Below are positions 36,246 through 49,114 of a stretch of 64,000 nucleotides of DNA, piece after piece. Position 1 is the first letter of the stretch, and every line of letters starts with the position of its first letter. This DNA comes from Henckelia pumila (taxonomy: Eukaryota > Streptophyta > Magnoliopsida > Lamiales > Gesneriaceae), in contig NC_133121.1 of the NCBI RefSeq assembly GCF_033568475.1, positions 5,518,001 to 5,582,000 of the forward strand, given 5' to 3'. The notes beneath the pieces are model-generated. The model was not told the origin of the DNA. It searched no databases and saw only the letters and a list, made by a program, of their open reading frames with translations. A program made the translations under genes and the position numbers.

Positions 36246-37187
36246 CTAGGCAATTCTAACCCAAAGCAATACGAAATCAGCCCGAATCTGTTCAAAAACG
36301 TCACTTGATCAAGGTAACTCACAAATTTCCCGGCCCGCTGTTTTTATTTGACTTTCCGCATCTATATCTATTCTATTTTTCAATATTATATTATATTAAT
36401 TTTGCCTCAACTAAAATTATATATATATAATATGTTATTAGGTAATATCGGATACATATAATTAAATTTTGGTAATCTAATAAGCGTTTCAAAAGTAATA
36501 AGCGTTTCAAAATCTAGATCAAAAAAACATTTTTTTTTTAAAAATGTTTTTTTGGTTAACAAGGTATTTGGATGATCAAATTTAAGTACTTAAAAAACAC
36601 TTTTTAAGTTAAAATAACACTTTTTTAAAAGCTAAAAATTGTAGCTTAAAAAACATTTTTTAAAAAAATATCTATTAAATCCAAACGGACCTAAATAACC
36701 CATAAACTAATGGGGCTTGGTCCAATTATCATTTGAAAAATAAGAGACGATATTACCAACTATGTGCATAAAAATTACAATTTATAGCATTTTAAAATAA
36801 ATTTTTATGTGGGAAAATCATATTATTAACTCAAAAACTGCGAAATATAACATCAAACTAAGTTTTGTTTATTCACGATCTTGATATATAATTCCATAAT
36901 ATTAATATTTAGACATTTAATTTTGTTAGAGCTTAAAAAAGTTGATTTAAAAAGGTTAAACAAAAAGAAAATAATTTCGAAATATTATAGAACATGAGTG
37001 AGTTGTGGTAAGAGATATCATGAGTAATGTAAAGATATTTGATACTTAATAAAGTAAGTGAAAAGTGAAAACTACAAGTCATCTCCTCTCAGAATGATGG
37101 AACAATGAAGAATGGAACCATTTCAGAGGAAATACATTTTAGAACTCATAATTTGGTTTTTTTTTCTTGATGGCAAATTGGCAATAC
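36246..37187. other. Upstream region of pBrp-A derived from the membrane-protein gene
   Basis: Bases 36246-36330 match intron 1 of the small membrane-protein gene (40628-40712) and 36331-37187 match that gene's upstream DNA (41040-41928). The 0.3 kb holding its exon 1 is missing, with ATT shared at the junction. This segment, not native pBrp promoter, now lies directly upstream of pBrp-A. A degraded Tourist-like repeat at about 36475-36690 is shared with 41226-41430. Confidence 0.8.
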
Positions 37188-38188
37188 TTAGCGAGCTATT
37201 CGGCAAAATTCTTGAACATGCTCACTATACATACAACTCAGAAAACAAAAGAGTAGTTCCACACGACCTCGTAGAGCACGATAGAGCTCTAGACTTGCGA
37301 CTCAAAAAAAGAAAAGAAAAGAAAAGAAAAAGATTGGTACCCCTACCACAAATTTAAATATCACATCGGACATAATAATACTACTTTATATCCCAATCAG
37401 AAAGACAGGACAAAAGAGTTATTTGCTTTCTTCTACAGAGTTGTATTCAAATAATAAACCCCATCTCCATTGTATGTATCCATCATTTTTTACATGCATT
37501 TGGCCCAAACTAGTCGAAGTCAACTAGATAGATCAAGCTGTTCTATTCTATGTAGTTTTAAATTAAACTTTCATTGACTACACTTCAGAATTCCGTGTTG
37601 AACCCAAAAATGACCTGTAAACAGGACCAAACCTCTTGATCATTCAATGGTTAAGAACATGGCTGGACCACGTAGAGTACAAACACGTAAATTCAGTAAC
37701 ACCGTACAAGTAGAAGGAGAATAAGAAAATGCAACTAAAAATAACATAGATGTTGGCTCAATCTTGTAATTGTAATCTAGGAGAAAGAATGAGTCTGAAC
37801 TCTATTAATTGATGACTAGAACTTGGAGTGTTAATTTAACTTCATACAAATGTTGAATTTCACGGGATACATCTGATTGTTCAGACTGAAGAGTATTAAC
37901 TTCAAAGTTCAAACAAGTCAAACTCGAGGGCCAAAAACTTGCGGATTCTGCTCTAATGACCATCAATTTGTTGTTGGGAAATTAATTCTGAAGAAAATCC
38001 GAAACTGCGGTATATTGTTGAGTTGAGACACGTAAAGGCAAAAAAGAATAGTACCATTTTCTTGCGTAAGGCTCGCAAGTTCACCTTACTGACGTTGCAG
38101 CTTTGAACTTTCAGCAACTAATCAAGAACCCCTTGTTAACATGGGTAAATATGTGCCAGTTGTCTGGGAATTGTTGATGGCGTGAGGT

Positions 38189-40863
38189 TCACATGGATAA
38201 AGGCAGTAACAATCTTCTGTCTCTTTTTCTTGCAATTGACTGCCGTGAAATTCTCAAGATATATGGAATAAGAATTGCAAGGAACATAATGCCAAACGAT
38301 ATCCAGTAATGTTTTAAGTAAAGGGTAACATATGATGATACTAGAAGCACAGTGAAGAGAAAGGCCCAAAAAATAGCCACAGCAACATCAAACCTGAATG
38401 AAGCAAAACGTAATTTTAATAAATTGCAAATAAATTATTAAGCCATCAAATTTAGAAGTACACTCTAATGCAATCCAAAATAGTACACGAGAACCCATGC
38501 CAAAGTTGACCTAGTTTCTGTTGTGTTGTTCCTCTATAGCCTTGAATAAACAGTTTGTTTCACAAATTTATGTATAATGCCTATATCCCAAGTATGAACA
38601 GAAAACAAGATCCACAAGGAAGCATGCCGCAAGTGTTCAAATAAGATGGTGGCACTAAAGCAGAACATTAAGAGTTCAGTGGCGGGTAGAAGGAATTTAG
38701 TATTGTGAAAACCAGTGACTAGAAGCCCAAATAAGACGAACACCAACATGAGGTCCTGTAAGTTACAGAGCCTCATGTTGGTGTGCTTCATATTTGGGCT
38801 TCTATCACTGGTTACAGGGCCTCATGTTGGAGTGCTTCATATTTGGGCTTCTACCACTGGTTACAGGGCCTCATGTTGGTGTGCTTCATATTTGGGCTTC
38901 TATCACTGGTTACCAGTTTAAGGAAGTTGAAGGGCCTGTAATGACACCTAATTGGACAATAATGGCAGTAATTATTAGCCATTATCTAAGGTATTTATGC
39001 ATTCCTGTAACATCCGAATCATGGGGAGTAAATGGAGGTTAAATTCTGGGTTGAATTTCACCCATAAAAATACCCCCAACAAAGCCAATTTTTGAAGCTT
39101 AAGAAGCTTCACTAACACTTGGTGCATACACATTAGTTTTGGCACAATTTTTAGCTAAGACACGGACACCATTTCCAGCAAAAACAAGCGATTTTCAACA
39201 AGGCAATTTAGATGAAGAAAATTTTGGATTTTCACACACTAATTACATTCAATCACTTCAAGTTACATTGGCTACATAGGTAAGTGTTTCTGGTTTCTTT
39301 CATTTGTTAAATAATTTGTTTTTATATAAATCAGGGGCAGACATATTTATGCATTTAATGATTTAATAGTAGGAATTTATATCTAAAAAGAAATTGACGA
39401 GCATCAAATAATTTTGAACCAAATGTTTGGAACATGAATTCCAAACTTTGCTCTGCTATAAGCCTATAACCCTAATGTGGTGACTGGGGAGATCTAATAA
39501 TCTTACTCTATTTTGATATGGTGGGAAATATTATCCTGTTATTTAGATCTCGATATAGTGGATGAAGCATTGTTCGGATTTTTTCCCAGATAGGTTAGTT
39601 CTAAGGAACTAGTTTTACTTAGCCACGAAAACCTCATTGTTTTTAATGCAAAAAAATCATTGTGACAGATTGCTATTTTTTCTGTTTCTCAATTTATGTT
39701 TTACATCCTGGATTTGGGATTGAAGTTTATGTTTTATGTCTAAACCTACACTGTATTATAACTGTTTGTACCATGAAGAGTGATTCCCGTCACTCACTCA
39801 CCCCTTACACCACTTCCGAATGAGACTGCAACTGAGTTTAAGGGAGAGTGAACTCGAAAGAAAAAACACTGGGAATGTTGAGTTTTTGGCCAAGACATGT
39901 GTGCCTGCTGCTGTTTTTGTATTTACTTATTTACTTTTTCGCTGCTGTAATTTTTTCCCTGATTTAGACAAGTTTCAATGAATTTATTTTTCAGATGTAA
40001 AAATCATGTTCTAACATTAGTTTGGTAAAATAGATTGATTTTGATATTTCAGGCTTAACATTCTGGAAAAATTGTTTCTGAATTTTTTAAACATTGTCGA
40101 TGACATGCTTCAGGTTTCAGGAGTGACAAGTATTAACGAAAGAACTCTCGGAAATTGCAAGGGAATATTAGTTTATAGGTGGGCATGCTGGACGAGAAGG
40201 GCTCAAATCACAAGGAATGATCCCTTGTGCAAGTAAAATAGCTACTGCATCATAGCAACTAAATTTGGCGAAAACACTAAGCAAGTAAGATCAGTTAAAG
40301 ATTCAACCCGAGAAAACTGCAACACCGTGTGAAAATAAAGAACATAGTTTGCTAAAGATCCTACATTTCATTATGCTAGACTTCATTTCGGATGAACAAA
40401 ATTAGCCAAAATTTATTTAGGCTGTTGAGCGGTAGAAAAATGCCTAACCAATAACATTAGCTCCATTTCATTAGAAACGCTCAGTAAATGCACCAATAAT
40501 ATGCTATTTCTAGAACCAATAACCTGGAGAAATGACAATAAACTCAGGTATTCCACTAAAGTAGGATACAATTCCAAAATTCAAACAAGTGTGTTCACAC
40601 ATTTTCACGCTGTCAATCATATCACACATCCTAGGCAATTCTAACCCAAAGCAATACGAAATAAGCCCGAATCTGTTCAAAAACGTCACTTGATCAAAGT
40701 AACTCACAAATTCAAAATCCTCGCCGATGTAGACACGAAAAAGCATGGCTTACCAGGTGGAGAGGGAAGGAGTGGGAGAGAAAACAGTGAGAGCGGGACA
40801 CTTGTGCTGCGATCGGATCTGGTAATCTCTGAGCTGCTCCACCAATTTCGATCGAGTTATCAT
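38189..40863 (-). CDS. Small two-exon membrane protein of unknown function, 104 residues
   Basis: Exon 1 (40754-40863) encodes MITRSKLVEQLRDYQIRSQH and goes on to FSPTPSLST; exon 2 (38189-38393) encodes WFDVAVAIFWAFLFTVLLVS, SYVTLYLKHYWISFGIMFLA and ends RISRQSIARKRDRRLLLPLS-M then stop. The join TG|GTTTGATG uses a GTAAG donor and a CATTCAG acceptor and keeps frame. Two hydrophobic segments (about residues 39-59 and 66-85) suggest a hairpin or two-pass membrane protein with a basic C-terminal tail. The reading is coherent and resembles short conserved plant membrane proteins, but I cannot name the family. The 2.4-kb intron holds a 49-bp minisatellite. Its duplicate in the left unit has lost both exons. 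Confidence 0.75.
38709..38917. repeat. 49-bp minisatellite, three units, with one inverted unit
   Basis: CCTCATGTTGG starts at 38771, 38820 and 38869, a period of 49, each unit containing CTTCATATTTGGGCTTCTA. Bases 38709-38757 hold the same unit in reverse (AAGCCCAAATAAG, ACCAACATGAGG), so the first direct and the inverted unit form a hairpin around TGTAAGTTACA. It lies in the intron of the small membrane-protein gene. Confidence 0.88.
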
Positions 40864-41225
40864 TGGATCACTCCCTCCAAATTCCAAATCCAATTCAGTT
40901 TCAGAGATGAACTGGGAATCGATCGAAGATCGTTCGTATATTCTGATTTCAATTTCCCAATTCAGAAATTTGATTTTCCAACAATAAACGAATGCATTGC
41001 ATTGCTTGTGGGCAATCAATCATAAGTCTCCCTCAGCATTTCCCGACCTGCTGTTTTTATTTGACTTTCCGCATCTATATCTATTCTATCTTTCAATATT
41101 ATATTATATTATTATTTTGTCTCAACTAAAATTATATATATAATATGTTAATTTTTTTTTTGAACCCATATAATATGTTATTAGGTAATATCGGGTACAT
41201 ATAATTAAATTTTGGTAATCTACTA

Positions 41226-41430
41226 ACCCCCGTTTGGTTTCAAAAGTCGGATCAAAAAAACTTTTTTTTAAAAAAAAATGTTTTTTTGGTTAACAAGATG
41301 TTTGGATGATCATTTAAGTGCTTAAAAAATAATTTTTAAATCAAAATAAAGCTTTTTCAAAAACTAAAAATTATAGCTTAAAAAACATTTTTTTTTAAAA
41401 AAATATCTATTAAATCCAAAGGGGCCATAA
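41226..41430. mobile_element. Tourist-like repeat shared by both duplication units
   Basis: CCCCCGTTTGGTTTCAAAAG on the left and TCCAAAGGGGCC on the right form imperfect inverted ends around a core of TTTTTTAAAAA and AGCTTAAAAAACA blocks. TAA lies at the left edge (41224-41226). The paralogous stretch at about 36475-36690 has the same inside but an altered left end, so the insertion predates the duplication. Confidence 0.5.
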
Positions 41431-42088
41431 ATAACCCATAAATTAATGGGGCTTGGCCCAATTATTATTTGAAAAATAAGAGACGATATTACCAACTATG
41501 TGCATAAAATTACAATTTATAGCATTTTAAAATAAATTTTTATGTGGGAAAATCATATTATTAACTCAAAAACTGCGAAATATAACATCAAACTAAGTTT
41601 TGTCTAATCACGATCTTTGATATATAATTCCATAATATTAATATTTATTAGACATTTAATTTTGTTAGAGCTTCAAAAAGTTGATTTAAAAAGGTTAAAC
41701 GAAAAGAAAATAATTTCGAAATATTATAGAACATGAGTGAGTTGTGGTAAGAGATATCATGAGTAATGTAAAGATATTTGATACTTGATAAAGTAAGTGA
41801 AAACTACATGTCATCTCCTCTCAGAATGATGGAACAATGAAGAATGGAACCATTTCAGAGGAAACACATTTTAGAACTCAGAATTTGGTTTTTTTTTTTT
41901 TTTTTCTTGATGGCAAATTGGCAATACGCTACTCAGGGCATATAGGATTTTGTCCATCGATGCCTAGTGGACGTTCCTCTCCGCGTATTCGACAAAAATG
42001 GGAGGAAAGTTGAGCAAACATATAAACTAAACACGTTCTGCATTTTCTAAAAAACAGAGATGCTATACCCATAAAATAACTCCAGTGT

Positions 42089-45000
42089 TCAGCTGGTGAG
42101 AGTGGAGAGCACTCCTCCAGTTGCAGTTGGAATGACCACCTCCCAGCCAGGTCCTGTAAGTGGAGTGACACCTGGTTTTGACTCGAAGTTCTCGGTTTCT
42201 GCTGAAGAATCAGAAACTAGCAAATCGCTACGGTCCAAAACTCTATCCAAGTCTTCGTCACTAATGTCCGTCTGAATCTCTCTTTCCACTTCATCATCTT
42301 CATCACGAAGCAGAGCTAGCAGTTCCTCTTCCTGAAACATGCATCAGAATGTGGGAATATGGTCTTATCCTGATTGCTTGGTTGTGAATGTCATACAAAA
42401 ATGATGCCTTCAACTGAGGACAAAGTATAAAAACATATGCAATAGTAAATAAGATTGGAGGTAGAACCAACCGTCATGGAGTCGGTTGCATCAGCCTTCG
42501 ATCGTTCTTGCTTGAACTGTCCCTTCCCAATCACCACATGTTCAAGCCTCAACTTGCTAAAAGCTCGCCTTAACATCCGACCCTGATGGTATAAGAGTTA
42601 GTTTCATCAATCCAAATATCCAAGTAAAAAGAAAAAAAAGAACTATATTTGGGACAGATGGAGAGAGGAGACTGAATTATGATGCACCTCCACAGATTGA
42701 GCAGTAGCCAGCCTGTAAACATGGACAGGTTTTGTTTGACCGATTCTGTGACATCGGTCCATTGCCTGTAAATCCATTTGAGGGTTCTGTAATGCAAGGG
42801 CAAGTAAATTAATCTTCAGGACAGCACCTTATACATAAAAAGAGTAGGAGATGTGGAGAAACAGGCTAATATAAGGAGAAAAAGAAAAGGAAAACAAATG
42901 AAAGAACATGTGGCATGCTTGGAAATAAGTGTGTGCCTGTATGTCTGTGGTGGGGATAGATATTAAATAAGAGTTGAAGATGGTACCCAATCACTGTCAT
43001 ATAAAATGCAAGTATCAGCAGCAGTAAGATTAATGCCTAGTCCGCCAGCCCGAGTGCTAAGGAGGAAAATTCTATATTCGCTGTCAACATCATTGAAGTC
43101 CTGAATCTGTATGTCAGATCAGCAAGTAATCATAGATTATACCTATCTCAAAATGTTGAAGAGAATAAACAAGCAAAAACACAGAAGATCATGAGTCCAA
43201 GATCATGTTCTATATAATCAAGCTTCAAATATTATGAACGACTTCTGATAATTCTAGATGGGATTACGTTTTTTCAAACTGCAAATTCCACGCAGACACA
43301 AAAGATGGCGAAGAAAATAGACATTTCAAAAAACAGAAAACAAAAACACATGAGGTGTCAACCAGAAAAGGTGCAATTGAAATTTCAAATGTCCTTGATC
43401 ACAAGAACAGAAATGCATGACCCAATGACAATGAAGATAAGGCCAAATTGACACCCATTTAGTATCGGTAAGAAATAGTATTACCTGTCTTCTCCGCTCT
43501 TCCAATTTAACATGTCCATCAATCCTACAGACTTGAAACCCTTTTTCAGCAAAATAGTAGTCCATTAAATCCAACATTTTGGTCCATTGCGAAAATATTA
43601 GAACCTGTTATCCCAGATTGAAAATAATGAAAAGCCATTTATCATAAACCTTATCCTCATTAAAAAAAAAAAAAAAAGTGGTTCAATTACTTTGTGCTTG
43701 CGAGCAAACAGCTTAGTCAGCAATCTGTCCAATAAACGAAATTTGCCACACTGCTCAACTAGCTGTTCCACAGGTGGATAAAAATCTGACAAAGCGCACA
43801 TAAACTAAAAGGTTAGAAATAGATTTTGAACTAAATAGACAATTAAAGTTTTACGAGATAGATAACATACAAGAACCATCAAATGCAGACTCCAAAAGGT
43901 CAGGGTGGTAGCAGTTCTTTCTAAGTTGAATCACCAGATTATTTAGCTTCCCTTTCATACCATATGCTGCATGTTCACAAAGTTTGTCATCAGCATAAAT
44001 CATTCTGAATAGCCAATTTAATTAGAAAAACTATTCATCCTTCAAGAATATTAGCCTATAAGGCTATAAATAGCATGAGAATGGGATTTATTCTGTAACC
44101 AAATATGTGTCAGAACAAACATGCCAGTGCAGGTTAAACTACAAAAGCATTATCATACAATCACCTTGCTACACCTAGACAAAATTCATATTCACTTTAT
44201 TTTAGAGAGATTATAAATAAACAATATCAAGAAAATTATTATTCAAATCAGTCAGCTGGAGATAAAAATGTAAAGCAATTAACAGTTAGGATAGGGATTA
44301 GGGGAAATTTTGGTGTAGCACTTATTAAGAGGAAAATGGAGAGGTTATTACGATATTCTGATTTCTCTCTCAGGTGACCTTCAAGCGTCTGGTCAATTAG
44401 ATGATTCTGGAAGTTCTTCTGATACTGTGTCATCGTGGCGTACAAGATAATTTCCTTTTTCCGTGGTAGCATTTGCTCCACATCTGCTTTCATTCTGCGC
44501 AGTAGAAAAGGACGCAATATCGTATGAAGTTTGGCCACCACCTGCAGTGTTAGGAAGTCTCAAATATGATGCTAAGGTCTAAGAACATTAATATTTCATG
44601 GAAAGCTCAGTAGGTTTCCATGAACATACATGTGCCCTCCGTTTTTCTTCCAATTCTTCCTTGATGACTTCATTACTACACTTTCCAGACAAATCAAACC
44701 TGAAAGAATTCGCATCAAGCAAAAGGATCAGGCAACAAAAGCAGTTTCCACCCATACATAACTTAGTGGAGTACATCAGCATGACACTGATAAACATCAT
44801 GAAATTTCGCAAGCAGAAGTAATTGTGATTTTAGTATCAAAGACATTGACTCCAGTAAAAGAATGACTTGGATGCACATTCCAAACCTAAGTAATTCGTA
44901 TATTAGTTAAAGGGTACTTAATAATTGTAGTCTGGCAGAACTCAGCCTCCATACTATAATATGCAATAAAATCACAAAGTCATAGCTTTTGCAACTTCAT

Positions 45001-47355
45001 GACCGCTCATGGCGTGTATCGTGCCAGTTTTTCCACAAAACAATCATACTCAAGCTATTTCCCCAAGGAATCAACCTTCCCATCGCTGACATGATAAAAG
45101 AATCCCAAGTCACATAAATAACAACTTCCAACGGCACAACAGATTAAATGTTCAGATGAACTTGATCCCTTAACAACCATAGGGATACACCTTGAGTTAA
45201 CGGGATACTAATCAAAAGAAAAGAAATTAAGAAAGCAATTACCATTGCAGTAGTTTATTTTACAGTTTCTCAAGGAATACTTGCACTTATCAAGAATATA
45301 ACCATTGAAAGGCCATACCAGGATTCAAACTCTTCATGGGAAGAAAAAATATCGGGAAGAATAAAATTCAATAGAGACCAAAGCTCCGCCAAGTTATTTT
45401 GCAGAGGTGTGCCAGTCAAAAGAAGCTTATTTTCTACACTTAAGTATTTCAGCTCCTTCAGCAACAAACATTTTGAATTCTTCAATCTGTGTCCCTTTAA
45501 TAAAGAAAAATTGGAAGATAAGCAACCCCTAAATGTCTGGCACTTGCATAAAGTTCAGAAAGGAAAATTTGAACTGTCACAAGTACCTCATCAACAACCA
45601 AGTATTTCCAACTGTAATGTCTTAAATGTTTTCGGGAATCATACAGTGCAATTTCATAAGAAGTAATGACAACAGGAAACTTGGGACCAAGTGTTCTAGG
45701 CATTTGATTTCTTCTAATCTCATCCCTTGCCTTCTTGTCACCATGATAAATGATTGCATCCATTGAGGGCACAAACCTGGAAAACTGCAGCTACTTAGTG
45801 CACTCAATATGCGGAGAAAGGGTATAGGGTATCAGCTTCAGATATGACAAACTACAAAGTAAATTGAATACCTATTTATTTCACTCATCCAATTTGTGAG
45901 GGTGGAGAGAGGAGCTATAATCAAATAAGGTCCATGCAATCCATTTGCTTTTAGATGTGCAAGGAAGGCAATAGTTTGAATTGTTTTCCCAAGACCCATT
46001 TGATCTGCGAGTATCCCATTTAGTCCATTTTGCCACAACGAAATCATCCACTTCAGGCCTTTAATTTGATAAGTTTTCAACTTTCCACCAGTTAACGAGG
46101 GAACCAATTCATGTTGCTCTTTCTCGGCCCTCTCTTCTTCCGTAAGAGACAAATCTTCACAAACACCATCTTTAGATCTAGTAAGCATGGCTGTGACAGC
46201 TCTTGTGGCCTTCCTCTACAGACACATGGAAAATATGTTGGCTAAAATGAACACTAAAGAGCAAAAAAATTGCATACATCTGTCCATGTCGACACACACA
46301 AGCACAGAACAAAATCTGTTAAGTATATCTTCCTCAAAAAAATATGTATTATACCCAATAAAAGTGAATACAAAATACAAGTTCTACACTGAAATTTCAA
46401 TCAGAATTCAAATGGCTCAATCACCAAACAATGACTGGCTGCAAAATCCAACAGAAAAATATCGAATAGTTAGTTAAATAAATACTGTTTCCTGGTAGAA
46501 TAAGAAGAAAAAAAATAATTACAGGATTATAACTTGCAGCTGCCTTTCTTTTTGAACCACGACCTCTCTTGCTTTGAACAGCTTTTTCATCATCCTCCAT
46601 CTCATTCTAAAATATCCAAAAACCCATTAACCAGCAAAAATATAATAGCAATTCAAAATTTTATATTCATCAACAAAGATACCTTAGTGATTTCCTCCAT
46701 ATTTTCCAGAAGAAACTCAGAGTAAAGTTGGGTTTGCGTCAAAAGCTCATCCAGTTTAGTGAACTGGATATCATTCAAGTGAGGCTCCTCTTTAACCTCG
46801 TTTTCATCTTCCTCTTTTAATTTCTTCAGCCTAGCTCCCAGAAGCTTATCTTCCTCCTCTTTGATGATTTTCGAAAAGGAAGAAGAATCAATTGTATTAG
46901 CGTCAGCTTCATCCTTCAATACAACACCGATCTTCTCCGTGCAGTCCTTCAACTCAGAATAACATCAAGAAAAAACTGATAAGCATCAACTGAACATCGA
47001 CAACAAAGTCATAGAACCAAAAAGAAAACAAAGGCATGTAACATCCCCAACTCAAAGGGTGTCCGAAGCCCCAAGCCAATGATCCAACTCAAGCAACAAA
47101 TAAACACTTTCTTGCAAAAAAAAATTCAAAATTTTCACCAGGAACAAGAAATGTGAAGCGCTCTCTAAGACAACAAATCTCCAACTTCAAAAGGCACAGA
47201 CGTTTAGCGACCATACTACATTCTTCCTCGATTAACAAAAGAAGACCACACATACAATCGATAAAAACACACATAAATTATTTACACACCTCGTCTTCGA
47301 GAACCGAGGTCGGAGAATCTGCAACAGCTTCAGTCTTCATTTCTTTCTCAGCCAT
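42089..47355 (-). CDS. DDM1: SNF2-family chromatin remodeller DDM1 (maintenance of DNA methylation)
   Basis: ATP-dependent nucleosome remodeller that gives DNA methyltransferases access to heterochromatin and keeps transposons silent. It starts [20 protein letters not shown] (exon 1 about 47287-47355). Exon 2 (about 46681-46951) has [20 protein letters not shown]. Exon 3 (about 46523-46607) is basic ([17 protein letters not shown]). The exon at about 45873-46210 has [18 protein letters not shown] (Walker A, motif I). About 45586-45779 ends KYLVVDE and continues GHRLKN (motif II, DEGH); 45318-45488 has [20 protein letters not shown]. The C-terminal lobe follows: [12 protein letters not shown] (about 43486-43602), [19 protein letters not shown] (about 42990-43106) and [20 protein letters not shown] (about 42690-42789). 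The last exon (42089-42331) ends [12 protein letters not shown]...LTS. Similarity to Arabidopsis DDM1 runs along the whole length. The stop codon lies about 160 bp from the edge of the tandem duplication. Confidence 0.96.
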
Positions 47356-49114
47356 CTCACTTTAAACCCTAAACCCTTCAATCATTCCACCAAATATAAT
47401 CAGAGCCCCAGAAACCAAAGTTTTTTTTTATTTAAAAAAAAAAAAAAGAACATCGCTATAGAAACATTTCAATACAGCAACAATTACTCCGAAAAATAAA
47501 ATTATGGAAATGAATGCTTCAGAATCGTAATCAAACAATCACTAGTAAATCATCAAAAACATACTCACGTACTGGAAATTTTTTTTTTTTTTTTTTTTGC
47601 TAGAATGAAAGGACAAATTTTCAAGTGCTGTGGAAATGTAAATATAACATAATATAAATATAAATAATAAATAAGTGTGAAAAATGGGGAAAAGGGAAAT
47701 TTAGAATACAGTCGGTCATTGGCGGGAAACTGGATATACATTTTTACCCCTGAAACTTAAGGTAATTCAAAAATGCCATCTCCTGGTTGCACATTTGCAC
47801 TATATTCTGTCTTCCACCATAAATAATTTATTTATTTATCGGATGGACACATCACACACACTTCTGAGAAAATAAACAAAAAACAATTGGTAAAAATAAA
47901 ATTGCACAAATAAAAATTAAATATAATTTTATATATAATTTTTTTTGTAAATTATAAAATTTTAATGCATATAGATATTTATATAATAATGGTATTATAT
48001 CATTTTCATGCACATATTTTTTGTGATCAAACATTTTCGGATGGTTGTATCACAATAATGATTAATGGAAGGGGGTGCGAAAATAAAAACACTGTTTGAT
48101 ACATAGTATAAAATATTCATTGATTAATTATTGTATCCTTGATCATCTATCCATGTATCCAAGAATTCAACCCAAAAAAATCATGAATCTTACATATAAT
48201 AATAAACAAGATTATAGGATACACATTGAGACTAGGGGTGTAAATGAGCCGAACTACTCGTGAGTAGCTCGCGAATAGCTCGGTCAAAACTCGACTCAAG
48301 TTTGATTTGACCGAGCTCGAGCTCGAGCTCGAGCTTTAAATATATGTGTTCGAGTAGCTCACGAGCTACTCGATAACACATATAAATAAAATAAATATAT
48401 ATATAATGTATATAATATTTTATTTATTTATTTATTCATATAATTTTTTATTTATATATATTTATATATAATTTTCGACAATATCCTAAAAGCTAGTTTG
48501 AATCAACCAAAAACTTAGAATTGGGCCATACCCGCTCCGACAACTTGATAGGTTGGGAGAAACCCAACCTATGGGTTAGGTGGATCAACCCATCAAAAAT
48601 TGTTTAAAAAATTGGAAAAAAATCATTTCAAAAAATTTTAAATTTGCATCGTTCAATTTCCACCAAATTAGTCCAATAAAAATAAATACTAGCAACCTGG
48701 CACACGTATTGCGTGTGTAACAAAAAATTAATTTTTATCATGTTTGTTTATTTTGAAGGAGGAAGAAGAAGAAGCATCTTCTTATTGAGAAACTAATGTG
48801 TTTGCAGACATAAGAACTTGGGAATAATTAAAAGGAAGTGGTAGAGGGGTATTTCAGGTAAATAGAAAAAAAACAGTGACATCAAACAATTTTTATACGA
48901 TGCTTAGCTTTAATAAATAGCAAGAGATCGATTATGTAAATGTCCATATACTTGTAATGTGTGCATATATACCAAGAAAATGAATAGAAGACCGAAAATT
49001 TCCATACATATAGCAAATACGTATGTATATATCCTCGAACGATTCCTAAAGCTGGTTAATTGTGCTAGACATATGTATGAGATCTAGCAATATGATGATC
49101 AAGTCAAGAAATTT
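47356..49114. other. Intergenic gap between the DDM1 promoter and the PERK 3' end
   Basis: About 1.8 kb. The right flank of DDM1 has long A and T runs (47424-47447 and 47579-47599) and an AT-rich stretch. A hAT-like end lies at 48233. The stretch at about 48770-49110 must include the PERK 3' UTR. No gene seen. Confidence 0.65.
48233..48385. mobile_element. hAT-like element end (partial)
   Basis: TAGGGGTGTAAATGAGCCGA (48233) is the usual start of a plant hAT-type element. It is followed by GAGTAGCTCGCGAATAGCTC, a GAGCTC-rich tract and GAGTAGCTCACGAGCTACTC. I find no matching right end, so the element is truncated or its right edge is degraded. Confidence 0.55.

Larger units (their letters stand above)
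32785..37187. repeat. Left unit of a large tandem duplication, with pBrp-A in place of the membrane gene
   Basis: Bases 32785-33760 match 37188-38160 almost base for base, and 36246-37187 match 40628-41928 apart from a 0.3-kb segment absent here. The end of this unit (GCAATACT at about 37187) touches the start of the next (TAGCGAGCTATTCGG), so this is a head-to-tail duplication. Between the shared flanks this unit carries pBrp copy A (33761-36245), while the right unit carries the small membrane-protein gene. Confidence 0.9.
37188..41928. repeat. Right unit of the large tandem duplication, with the membrane-protein gene
   Basis: It starts at TAGCGAGCTATTCGG, copying 32785 onward, and ends at GGCAAATTGGCAATAC, copying the end of the left unit at 37187. 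The order inside is 3' flank (37188-38160), membrane-protein exon 2, intron, exon 1, upstream DNA. Because the gene and its own flanks are continuous here, this unit is probably the unaltered form. Confidence 0.88.

Noticed and set aside
39000-40100. Intron stretch with TGTAACATCC start that might be an LTR edge
   Set aside because: Only one loose motif; no partner end or duplication.
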